Below, in pieces: positions 53,754 through 61,840 of a stretch of 64,000 bases of DNA. Both the position numbers and the translations under genes were made by a program. The notes beneath the pieces were generated by a model that was given only the letters and a program-made list of their open reading frames with translations, did no database searches and was not told where the DNA came from. Source of the stretch: Capsulimonadaceae bacterium (GTDB taxonomy: Bacteria > Armatimonadota > Armatimonadia > Armatimonadales > Capsulimonadaceae). The DNA lies in the NCBI GenBank assembly GCA_031292625.1, contig JARLGU010000057.1:53320-117319 (forward strand), given 5' to 3'. The stretch's first letter is position 1; each line of letters opens with the position of its first letter.

Positions 53754-55679
53754 ATGTCGGAATCTGCTGCGTTATTGCCGTTGATCAACAGTCCGGACGA
53801 CCTAAAACCGCTGAATACCGATCAACTCAAGCAACTCGCAAGCGAAATCCGGCAGTATCTTGTCGATTGCGTCTCCAAAACCGGAGGCCACCTCGCGCCG
53901 AGCCTGGGAGTTGTCGAACTCACGCTTGCGCTCCACAAGGTCTATAACGTTCCGCGCGACAAGGTGATCTGGGATGTCGGACACCAGGGCTATGTCCACA
54001 AGATCTTGACCGGACGGCGCGATCAGCTTCATTCGATCAGGCAGTACAACGGCATATCCGGCTTTCTGCGCATCGACGAATCGCCCTACGACATCTACGG
54101 CGCTGGCCATGCGTCGACGGCAATCTCCGCCGCTCTCGGATTTGCGAAGGCACGCGACTTTCGCGGCTCATCCGAAAGCGTTGTCGCCCTGGTCGGCGAC
54201 GGCGCACTGACCGGCGGCATGGCGTTCGAGGGTCTCAACAACGCCGCCGAAACCCGAACGGACATCACCATCGTCCTTAACGACAACGAGATGTCCATCG
54301 CCGAGAATGTCGGCGCAATGGCGACCTATCTCGCCAAGCTCCGCATGCAGCCCACCTACCAGCGCGCGGAGCTCGCCGCGAAGGGGATGGTCGGGAAACT
54401 GCCCGTTTACAGCGAACTCGCATACAAGGCTGCCCGCGGCGTCAAGCATGCGGCGACCCACTGGGCGACGCCAATGCACAAAGGCCTTCTGTTCGAGGAG
54501 ATGGGCCTGACATACATTGGACCGATCGATGGACACGACATAAAGACATTGCTGGACGTCTTTTCGCACGTCCGGCGCTTGAAGGGTCCTTGCCTCGTCC
54601 ACGTGTTGACGGTGAAAGGCAAAGGTCTCCCCTACGCCGAGGCAGACAGCCGCCGGTACCATGGCGTAAGCCGCTTCTCGCCAGACGATGGCCTGATCGA
54701 GGCAAAAGGCGGCACGACCACTTATACGAGCGTCTTCTCCGAAGTTCTTAACGAAGCCGCCGAGATCGATGACAAAATTGTCGCGATCACCGCCGCAATG
54801 CCCGACGGCACCGGCTTAAGCCGCTTCGCCAAAGAGCACCCCGCCCGCTTTTTCGATGTCGGGATCGCCGAGCAACACGCGGTCGTGTTCGCCGCGGGCC
54901 TCGCCGCCAGCGGCATGAAACCCGTTTGCGCGGTCTATTCCACCTTCCTTCAGCGAGCGTTCGACGCCATCGTCCACGACGTCGCTCTCCAGAACCTGCC
55001 GGTGCGCATTTTTGTCGACCGCGCGGGACTGGTCGGCGAAGACGGCGGAACGCATCACGGCGCATTCGACCTTTCCTATCTACGCTGCATCCCAGGCCTT
55101 GTCGTCATGGCCCCGCGCGATCCCGGCGAGATGAAGGCAATGACCCGTTTTGCCTTAAGCTACCAGGCCGGACCGATCGCGATCCGCTACCCGCGAGGAG
55201 GCGGCGCAATCCTTAGCGACGATATACAACCGATTGAGATCGGTCATGCGGAGGTGCTCAACGAAGAGGGCCAGGACGTCGCTCTCATCGGAATCGGCGA
55301 CGGTGTCGCACTGGCGGTTAACGCCGCGAAATTGCTGGCAGAGCGAGGCATCGCCAGCACGGTCGTTAACGCGCGCTTCTGCAAGCCGCTCGACGCGCAA
55401 ACGATCGGACGTCTCGCTCGCGGTTGCAAGGCGGTCGCGACGATCGAAGACAACGTAATCGACGGCGGCTTCGGCTCGGCGGTGGCGGAACTGCTGGAAG
55501 ACCAGGATATCCAAACGCCGCTCGTACGCTTCGGCCTTCCGGACCGGTTTGTCGAACACGGCACGGTCCCTGTACTTCGCGATCAAGTTGGCCTATCGGC
55601 ACAGAATATCGCGTCGCGAATGGCTGCCAAGATCGGCAAGCCCTTCAGCCCTGCTCTCAAACCCGTCGCGGTCGCATGA
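53754..55679 (+). CDS. dxs: 1-deoxy-D-xylulose-5-phosphate synthase
   Basis: A 641-residue thiamine-diphosphate enzyme, first step of the non-mevalonate isoprenoid pathway from pyruvate and glyceraldehyde-3-phosphate. TPP and metal site is GDGALTGGMAFEGLNNA (about 146-162). The substrate His is in GGHLAPSLGVVELT, and the transketolase centre domain has DVGIAEQHAVVFAAGLA and DRAGLVGEDGGTHHG. Length is normal. A prenyl synthase gene at 57291 uses its downstream products. The region of 53535-53753 before it shows no clear promoter. Confidence 0.97.
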   Translation: MSESAALLPLINSPDDLKPLNTDQLKQLASEIRQYLVDCVSKTGGHLAPSLGVVELTLALHKVYNVPRDKVIWDVGHQGYVHKILTGRRDQLHSIRQYNGISGFLRIDESPYDIYGAGHASTAISAALGFAKARDFRGSSESVVALVGDGALTGGMAFEGLNNAAETRTDITIVLNDNEMSIAENVGAMATYLAKLRMQPTYQRAELAAKGMVGKLPVYSELAYKAARGVKHAATHWATPMHKGLLFEEMGLTYIGPIDGHDIKTLLDVFSHVRRLKGPCLVHVLTVKGKGLPYAEADSRRYHGVSRFSPDDGLIEAKGGTTTYTSVFSEVLNEAAEIDDKIVAITAAMPDGTGLSRFAKEHPARFFDVGIAEQHAVVFAAGLAASGMKPVCAVYSTFLQRAFDAIVHDVALQNLPVRIFVDRAGLVGEDGGTHHGAFDLSYLRCIPGLVVMAPRDPGEMKAMTRFALSYQAGPIAIRYPRGGGAILSDDIQPIEIGHAEVLNEEGQDVALIGIGDGVALAVNAAKLLAERGIASTVVNARFCKPLDAQTIGRLARGCKAVATIEDNVIDGGFGSAVAELLEDQDIQTPLVRFGLPDRFVEHGTVPVLRDQVGLSAQNIASRMAAKIGKPFSPALKPVAVA

Positions 55680-55743
55680 GGATGATGCCGCTCGCCGGAA
55701 AGTGCTGAACCGGCGCGGCCTGCCACAATAGGAGAGTCGTATC

Positions 55744-56769
55744 GTGCGCAATTTCCCTCGTTCGCTCAACTGTAGGACATCGACCAACGCAGCGGCCGTT
55801 CTTCTCGGCCTCGCGCTTGTCTTGCTCGCCGGCTGCGCGCAAGAGAAACAGACCGGCACTTCGACGCCGGGCTCGAAGGCGCTGAAAGTCGCGCTGTTGA
55901 CCACTGGCCCTGTCACCGATGGCGGCTGGAACCAGACCGCATACGACGGCCTCTTGCGAATACAGAAGGAACTTGGCGCAACCATTTCCAAGCAGGAAAC
56001 CCCCGTTCCGTCGTCATTCCAGTCCGCGTTCGAGGGCTATGCGCAACAAGGTTACAATATCGTCTACGCCCACGGCGACGAGTATGCGGACGCGGCGGCG
56101 AAGGTCGCTGCGAAATATCCCAAAACCATGTTCGTGACGACCGGCGGCGACCGCATCGCGCCAAACCTGGCCGCAATCGAGTTCGCGACCGAAGAGGGCA
56201 CATACCTTCAAGGGATGCAAGCCGGGTTTATCAGCAAGAGCGGCAAGGGCGGCTTCGTTGGCGGTCAGGAGCTTGCTCCGGTAAAGGTCGCGGCGCTTTC
56301 GTTCAAACAGGGAATGCTTGCGGCCAACCCAAAGGCGCAGTTCTCCATCACGTATATCGGCAACTGGTCTGACAGCGCAAAAGCCAAGGCGTTTACGGAA
56401 GCGCTGATGGCGGACGGCGCGGACGTTATCGCCCACAACTGCGACGCGGCGGCATCCGGTCTCTTTCAAGCCGCCGCCGCACGCACCAGCGTCTACACAT
56501 TCGGGGTAAACTCAAATCAGAACAGCGAGCCGGGAAACGTCGTGTCGTCGACCATCCTCGACATTCCGAAGGCCTTCGTCGATATCGCAAAAACGGTAAA
56601 GGCTGGCACATTCAAGGGGCAAACGCTCCGTCTAGGAGCCGCCTCCGGAGACGTTTACGTCGTGGACAACCCGCGTCTCGAAAAACTTTTCACGCCAGAG
56701 CAGACGGCAAGGATTAAGCAAGCAGCGGCGGACATTGCGGCAGGGAAGATCAAAATCGCATCAAACTAA
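55744..56769 (+). CDS. BMP-family (Med/PnrA-like) substrate-binding lipoprotein
   Basis: A 341-residue lipoprotein starting at GTG 55744. The lipobox is LLAGC, with Cys about 31. The mature part is a type I periplasmic-binding fold (VALLTTGPVTDGGWNQTAYD, GYNIVYAHGDEYADAAAKVA, YTFGVNSNQNSEPGNVVSST) like PnrA and BmpA, which bind nucleosides for ABC import. No permease or ATPase gene is adjacent, so it may be an orphan binding protein or serve a distant transporter. It lies 64 bp after dxs. Confidence 0.92.
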   Translation: MRNFPRSLNCRTSTNAAAVLLGLALVLLAGCAQEKQTGTSTPGSKALKVALLTTGPVTDGGWNQTAYDGLLRIQKELGATISKQETPVPSSFQSAFEGYAQQGYNIVYAHGDEYADAAAKVAAKYPKTMFVTTGGDRIAPNLAAIEFATEEGTYLQGMQAGFISKSGKGGFVGGQELAPVKVAALSFKQGMLAANPKAQFSITYIGNWSDSAKAKAFTEALMADGADVIAHNCDAAASGLFQAAAARTSVYTFGVNSNQNSEPGNVVSSTILDIPKAFVDIAKTVKAGTFKGQTLRLGAASGDVYVVDNPRLEKLFTPEQTARIKQAAADIAAGKIKIASN

Positions 56770-56962
56770 AACCGGCATCTTACATTGCAGCGCCTTCGAT
56801 GCGGAACCGTGCGACGCCAAATCACCGCCGTCCCCAGTCAATGAAGACAAGGCACGCGTCGTTTTGTCTCGTGGATGGTCGACCCTACCGTGAGCCCGGC
56901 GTAGCCGCGCGGCGCGCCTGGGTGTAGCATCGGATCTTCCCCGTCTCGTTGCTTATCTCAGA

Positions 56963-57196
56963 GCGTGTGCAAAAAATCGAAAGGTTTTGCAGGACGGCTC
57001 CCCGGCCGCCGTGGCCGTTTTTGAAAAAGGGACGGCACGGCAATCCTCCTGCTTCACGATGTGCGCTGGGATTGGACGCTGACTGCAAAGGGCCGTGCGC
57101 GTGTTGACGAGGCATCGTAAATCACCGCCATGAACGAGGCGCGGGCAAAAGTGCCCCGGCGGCAAGAGCCGTCCTGAATCTTTCTCGCAATACGCC
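56963..57196 (+). repeat. Dispersed intergenic repeat, copy C
   Basis: About 234 bp matching copies A and B end to end, with the CGGCC-gccgt-GGCCG hairpin followed by TTTTTG (57003-57022), the CGTGTTGACGAGGCATCGTA block and the GTCCTGAATCTTTCTCGC right end. The right hairpin is GGCGGC-aaga-GCCGTC. It lies between the BMP lipoprotein and the prenyl synthase genes, co-directed with both. The remaining bases of 56770-57290 show no gene. Confidence 0.88.
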
Positions 57197-57290
57197 AGTA
57201 TATTACACACACTCAGGACAGACGACCCCATTCCAGAATGAAAGACTGCCAGCCGTCCAACGCAAATTACCTAAATCGCCAAGTAAATTC

Positions 57291-58184
57291 ATGAACTTCG
57301 ATCTAAAACACTATATCCAGCAACGCAGGGAGACCGTTGACCGCGCACTCGACGGTTACTTACCCCCCACGGATCAGCCCCCAGAAACCCTCCACTGCGC
57401 AATGCGCTACTCCCTGTTCTGCGGCGGCAAGCGCCTGAGGCCCATCCTGGTCCTGGCCGGCGCGGAGGTCGGCGGGGGCGGCGAGAGCGTTGCGGTGCCG
57501 CTCGCGTGCGCAGTCGAGTGCATCCACACGTTCTCGCTTATCCACGATGACCTACCCGCAATCGATAACGACGATCTGAGACGCGGTCAGCCGACTAACC
57601 ACAAGGTCTACGGCGAGGCGATTGCGATTCTCGCTGGCGACGCGCTCCTTGCCCTCGCCTTCGAGCTTATCGAACGCTGTCGCGAGTCTGCGCCCAGCGA
57701 TGCGGTGCTCGATGTCATCTCCATGATCGCCAAGGCGTCGGGGACGTTCGGCATGGTCGGCGGACAAGTCGCCGACATACAGAGCGAACACATCGACGAC
57801 ATCAGCATAGAGGCGGTTCGAGCCATCCACGAACGCAAAACCGGTGCATTGCTCGCGGCATCGCTGCTCGGAGGCGCGCGCCTGGTTGGCCTCAGCGGCG
57901 CGCCCTACGACGCTCTTGCCGAGTACGGACGCCAGATCGGCCTCGCGTTTCAAATTACGGACGACCTTCTGGATATTGAGGGGGATCCGGAGCTTCTCGG
58001 AAAGCCGGTGGGAAGCGATGAGAAGAACGATAAAGCAACCTACCCCAAGGTGCTCGGGGTCGATCGCTCCTGGCAAATCGCCCGCGACGCCACTCAAGCC
58101 GCTATCTCCGCTCTTACCCCTTTCGGCCCGGAAGCCGATCCGTTGCGCGCGCTCGCTCTCTACATGGTCGAGCGAGATTCTTAA
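57291..58184 (+). CDS. ispA: Polyprenyl (farnesyl/geranylgeranyl) diphosphate synthase
   Basis: A 297-residue trans-isoprenyl diphosphate synthase. The first Asp-rich motif is IHDDLPAIDNDDLRRG (about 85-99) and the second FQITDDLLDIEGD (about 222-234), with GGKRLRP for diphosphate binding. The two-residue insertion within the first motif (DDxxxxD) is typical of bacterial FPP synthases. It extends isopentenyl diphosphate made by the Dxs pathway. Ribosome site is weak. It is convergent with the lipid kinase gene. Confidence 0.93.
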   Translation: MNFDLKHYIQQRRETVDRALDGYLPPTDQPPETLHCAMRYSLFCGGKRLRPILVLAGAEVGGGGESVAVPLACAVECIHTFSLIHDDLPAIDNDDLRRGQPTNHKVYGEAIAILAGDALLALAFELIERCRESAPSDAVLDVISMIAKASGTFGMVGGQVADIQSEHIDDISIEAVRAIHERKTGALLAASLLGGARLVGLSGAPYDALAEYGRQIGLAFQITDDLLDIEGDPELLGKPVGSDEKNDKATYPKVLGVDRSWQIARDATQAAISALTPFGPEADPLRALALYMVERDS

Positions 58185-58324
58185 CGCGTAGGCTCTCTAC
58201 CCCATCGGAATGGGGTCTCGAAGGGGAAGGTGGGTGCGCGAGAAGCGCGCCGAGGCGAAGCCGGGTTACTGCTTTCGTTACAATTGGACGCATGTACGCA
58301 GCAGCCCGGGAAGCGGCGCTCTCC

Positions 58325-59236
58325 TTACGTCAGCGGTTCCGCCGGCGCAAGAACCGACAGCGACTTTTCCACCAACTCGATCGTCATCGGCGTTTGGCCG
58401 GCTGTATCGCCATCGATCTGCGCAGCAAGCGGGGGATCGGCATCGATGACGATGCGCTTAGCGCGAAGGTAGCGAACGCGCGGATCGCCAATATGACGGC
58501 GCGCGACGATTCGCATTACCTGACCGAGAATGCCGATCTTGTCCATCGGCGGTTTTTCAAACAGGCAAATGTCCAGCCAGCCGTCATCCAAGGCGGCAAA
58601 GGGCGCGAGCTTTACGGCGCCAACGCCGTATGCCGAGACATTGGCAACCACGATGACGAACGAATCCGCGGTCAGCGTCTCGTCGTCGTACGTGAGAACA
58701 ACCCGGCTCGTCTCAAATGTTGCAAGCGCGGCCAGTCCGCTCATGACGTAAGCGCCCGGTCCCATCACGCTCTTGAGCGGCGCGAACACATCGCGCACGG
58801 CCTCGGCATCGAGACCGCACCCCGCCATCAGCAAGAAAATCTTGTCGCCCACGCGGCCGTAATCGATCTTCTTGACGAAACCTTCGCGAATAACGTCGAC
58901 CGCGCCCCGAAGATCGGGGCCGGGAATGCCAAGTTCAGTGGCAAGAATATTGCTGGTTCCACATGGAAGAATGCCGAGCAAAGGGCGCGAAGACTGCGGA
59001 GCCGCCTCGATGAGGCCGCTCGCCACCTCGTTAACCGTTCCATCGCCGCCGACGGCGCAGACGCAGTCGTACCGGCCGGTGATCGCCGCCTCATACGCCA
59101 GTCGATGAGCGTCGCCAGCTCCCGTCGTAAACGACATCGGCGGCGTTTGGTCCCCATACGCCTCGCTTAGCTGCCTTAAAACGTCATCGCCGGCTCGTTG
59201 CCCCGCAGTGGTGTTAACGATAAGCAATGATTTCAT
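58325..59236 (-). CDS. Diacylglycerol/lipid kinase family protein (YegS/DgkB-like)
   Basis: A 303-residue lipid kinase from the ATG at 59236; the longer frame to 59377 has no homology. The nucleotide motif is VCAVGGDGTVNEVASGL (about 60-75), with GTSNILATELG and CGLDAEAVRDV following, as in DgkB and YegS. It phosphorylates diacylglycerol or a related lipid at the membrane. TACAAT on the minus strand (59249-59244), an extended -10 (TGCTACAAT), ends 7 bases before the ATG, and no ribosome site is present. The message is therefore probably leaderless. Confidence 0.9.
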   Translation of the reverse strand: MKSLLIVNTTAGQRAGDDVLRQLSEAYGDQTPPMSFTTGAGDAHRLAYEAAITGRYDCVCAVGGDGTVNEVASGLIEAAPQSSRPLLGILPCGTSNILATELGIPGPDLRGAVDVIREGFVKKIDYGRVGDKIFLLMAGCGLDAEAVRDVFAPLKSVMGPGAYVMSGLAALATFETSRVVLTYDDETLTADSFVIVVANVSAYGVGAVKLAPFAALDDGWLDICLFEKPPMDKIGILGQVMRIVARRHIGDPRVRYLRAKRIVIDADPPLAAQIDGDTAGQTPMTIELVEKSLSVLAPAEPLT

Positions 59237-59494
59237 GCGCGATATTGTAGCATCCCCTGCGTGCGTAGGAATTCGCGGGCGCGCGATCCGCCCACGGAAC
59301 TTTGCGACTGAAAGGAGCGAGCAGTCCGCTAAAAGAGGACTGCTACGAGTCCCTTCAGGAATCGATCGTGCGTCCAAGTCGTCCGCTTGAGCGCGCGGAC
59401 GGGTTGGCTGCCCTTATCGCGCGCGCTCTTCAGCGTGGCGGCAGCAGTCCCTGGGGCTGATCCAGGCTGATCGATCTTATCGTCCTGTCAGGGT

Positions 59495-59716
59495 TTAGCT
59501 GCCCTTGTGCCCCGTACGAGGCAGGCGAGTCTGCCCCGCGATGCCGCCGGGACGCCCGGAACGAGGGCCCGCCGCCTGCGGTTGTCCAAAACCGTGTCCA
59601 GCGTCGGCCTTCTTGCCTTTTGCGGCGGCTCGGCGCTCCGCGCGGTTCATCGGCGCTGATTGTTCCGCGGCGGCATCCTTGCTTTCCGGTTGGGAAGTTT
59701 GTTCTTCTGTTGACAT
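59495..59716 (-). CDS. Hypothetical small polar protein
   Basis: A 73-residue, low-complexity protein with AAGGAG 6 bases before its ATG. It starts MSTEEQTSQPESKDAAAEQS, then MNRAERRAAAKGKKA and a Gly/Pro/Arg-rich tail. The MNRAERRAAAK motif occurs in many short actinobacterial and armatimonad proteins of unknown role; that comparison is from memory. Probably disordered and nucleic-acid binding. Confidence 0.6.
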   Translation of the reverse strand: MSTEEQTSQPESKDAAAEQSAPMNRAERRAAAKGKKADAGHGFGQPQAAGPRSGRPGGIAGQTRLPRTGHKGS

Positions 59717-59794
59717 AGCGGTCTCCTTGATCCTCGATTGGCTGGCGATCGAGTCGCCTACGTTATTATAGCGGTTTTTACGCGCCAGAAATGC

Positions 59795-59833
59795 CGAAAG
59801 CCTCCGCGGCGATTGAAGCCGCGGAGGCTTTCG
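59795..59833 (-). terminator. Strong hairpin after the twin membrane protein genes
   Basis: Perfect arms of 16 bases (59795-59810 and 59818-59833, centred on CCTCCGCGGC) with a 7-base loop. It lies 18 bp after the stop at 59851 on the minus strand. The following ATTTC is weakly T-rich. Confidence 0.8.
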
Positions 59834-59850
59834 TGAAATGGGTCATCCTT

Positions 59851-60603
59851 TTACGGCGTGACCGGTTTGATAGCTTCCTGAATCGGAAGCGGCTGCAGCT
59901 TCTCTTTGCTGACCGTCTGCGCAATAATCGCGAGCGCCCGCCGAGTCTGCTTTTCGGCCGGAGTCAGGTTTTGATTGGCCGCCAGATGATTGACCTGCGA
60001 CTGGACTTCCTTGATATCCTTGAGCGACTGATCGATCTGGTTCCCAATGCTCTCACCCTGTGCGGGCTTGTCATTCAGGTACGCCATAATCTGTTCGCGG
60101 ATCTCGCCGCCGACCTGATGGACGGCCTTTGGGTCCGCGCCGGCTTCCAGGACGGTCTTGATTTCGGTCTTGTGCCCCGTGAAGTACTCGTCGAGGCGCT
60201 TGTCTAGATCGCTCGATGTGCTCTTGACGTATGACCGCAGATCCTTGTCAACCTTGTCCTCAAGGTCGACGCGGTATTTGGGCAATTGCTGCTTTGCGTA
60301 ATCCGGCGCTTGCTCGATCATCGCCGGGACCTTCTCCTTGATGCTCGCGGAGATGTCTTCGCCGCGATCGGCAATCTGCTGGGAGATTATTCCGCTGGCG
60401 ATTTCGGCCGCCTGCGTCGGCTGCAGCGACCAAATGAACTTGGTGGCCACAAAGATCAGCTCCGCGCTTAACAGCACGCAGATGATCGTACCGAAGATCT
60501 TGGTGTTCTTCAACGCCTTGCGAGCGTCTTCGACTTCCTTCACTATATAACCGGAGGCCGCAACGTCAGTCGTCTCCGCAATGGGCTGTTCTTCATTACT
60601 CAT
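59851..60603 (-). CDS. Single-span membrane protein with helical exterior domain, second of a pair
   Basis: A 250-residue protein I do not recognise. GGAGG lies 9 bases before the ATG. A short cytosolic N-terminus (EVEDARKALKNTKIFG) leads into one membrane span (TIICVLLSAELIFVATKFIW, about 36-55). The rest is a long, charged, helical domain (ASIKEKVPAMIEQAPDYAKQ, DLEDKVDKDLRSYVKST, DIKEVQSQVNHLAANQ), probably outside the cytoplasm and coiled-coil. It has no Cys outside the span. It is 17 bp downstream of a similar gene, and both have the layout of a sensor stalk without output domain. Confidence 0.65.
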   Translation of the reverse strand: MSNEEQPIAETTDVAASGYIVKEVEDARKALKNTKIFGTIICVLLSAELIFVATKFIWSLQPTQAAEIASGIISQQIADRGEDISASIKEKVPAMIEQAPDYAKQQLPKYRVDLEDKVDKDLRSYVKSTSSDLDKRLDEYFTGHKTEIKTVLEAGADPKAVHQVGGEIREQIMAYLNDKPAQGESIGNQIDQSLKDIKEVQSQVNHLAANQNLTPAEKQTRRALAIIAQTVSKEKLQPLPIQEAIKPVTP

Positions 60604-60620
60604 GGTGCGTTTCCTCCTGT

Positions 60621-61349
60621 TTATTTCTTTTTGGCCGGCTTGGCGCTGGACTTGGGACTTGCATCTCCCGAGTTGCTGTCAAGCGAGTTAATATCGGCGC
60701 GCGCGATATCGGATATCAAGAACGCCATTTGCCAGGTCGGGATTTCTCCCTTAATGTTTGGGGCCTCGCTCGTCTCTATCTTCGAGAGATCGACGATAAT
60801 ATCGTTGAGCGCGGCAACATGGGGTGAAAAGAGGGTATCCGCAACTTCGCCCACTTGAGTATTCGTTTCAGCCGTCAAGTTCGTGACCAGATTGGCGATT
60901 TGAGCATCCGTCGCTTCCGGGAACTCCGTTTTGAGCTTAACTTCTTCGTTCTTGAGATACGAGTCCAGCTCTTCCGTGAGGACTTTCTCGCCGCGATCCG
61001 GGAGGTCCTTCGCGAGCAGGTTCAATTGCTCGACTGACGTATTAGCCAGATCGGGCGCCGAGTCATTCAGCTTCTTGATCGCTGGTTGGAAATCAATGTC
61101 ATGCAACGTGCTCTGGGCAAGGTCTTCGATTTGGGGAGCAATGTCCGTTTGCAGACGCTCCGTGAACTTGGCCGCGAACTGGTCCTGCCGCTCGCCGCTA
61201 TTCGTCAGGCCGTTGACGGCATACCACATCGAGAAGAGGCTGACTGCGAGAATGACCGCGAAAATCAGCGTCAGGCCTCCGCGCCACTTGCGGATTTGCG
61301 AACGCAGTTCTTCGAGTTCTGCAATCTCCTTACTAACGTCATTAGGCAT
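60621..61349 (-). CDS. Single-span membrane protein with helical exterior domain, first of a pair
   Basis: A 242-residue protein of unknown family. An N-terminal coiled segment (KEIAELEELRSQIRKW) precedes one membrane span (GGLTLIFAVILAVSLFSMWY, about 24-43). A long helical domain follows (AAKFTERLQTDIAPQIEDLA, LPDRGEKVLTEELDSYLKNE), with a Lys/Ser-rich tail (SAKPAKKK). AGGTGAG lies about 6 bases before the ATG. Layout equals that of the gene after it, though sequence similarity is low, so they may be ancient paralogues or heteromeric partners. Confidence 0.65.
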   Translation of the reverse strand: MPNDVSKEIAELEELRSQIRKWRGGLTLIFAVILAVSLFSMWYAVNGLTNSGERQDQFAAKFTERLQTDIAPQIEDLAQSTLHDIDFQPAIKKLNDSAPDLANTSVEQLNLLAKDLPDRGEKVLTEELDSYLKNEEVKLKTEFPEATDAQIANLVTNLTAETNTQVGEVADTLFSPHVAALNDIIVDLSKIETSEAPNIKGEIPTWQMAFLISDIARADINSLDSNSGDASPKSSAKPAKKK

Positions 61350-61840
61350 ATGAGCTCACCTTTTATAGGGTTGACTTGGCCCAAACTTAGCGGCCGTGGT
61401 GATTGTTGGCCCCAAACCGCGTAATCTTTACAGGGATCCACACAGGACAAAGGCCTAATCTTGGTATTTCGCCCAAAATCGTTGTGCGAGCACCCAAAAA
61501 AATGTACGGAATAATGATCGGCTATTCCGGCCGTGGAACATCGATCGATTGGTTGAGGCGCATTGAGATGCCGCGAGCGCTGCCGGACGCCGCATCCCGA
61601 ACCCTATATACCGTGTCCTGGTAAATCTACCAAATGGATTTTTCTGCAAGGATAATCCGTGAAGCGCGCTTGATCGGCATTCGCGCCGCTTTAACGAGCG
61701 AAAACGCCGCCGAGTGTGCTTGATCGTGCAAAATCAACGAGAATACAAAAGGAAATAATCGCAAGGAGGCGCGCAGTCGCGCTGCGGGAGAAAATCGGGG
61801 AAACGCAATACCGACGTCCTGACGAGGCTTCGCCAGGACA
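61350..61840. other. Intergenic region between mgtE-like and twin membrane genes
   Basis: No gene is seen in these 491 bases. GTCCTG (61816-61821) and CAGGAC (61834-61839) form a short hairpin right after the mgtE-like stop. The promoter of the twin membrane genes should lie within 61360-61500 on the minus strand but is not clear. Confidence 0.3.

Noticed and set aside
58292..59170. 292-codon plus-strand frame with a leaderless-type promoter
   Set aside because: The product is a composition-driven shadow of the lipid kinase; only the promoter signal is kept as a finding.
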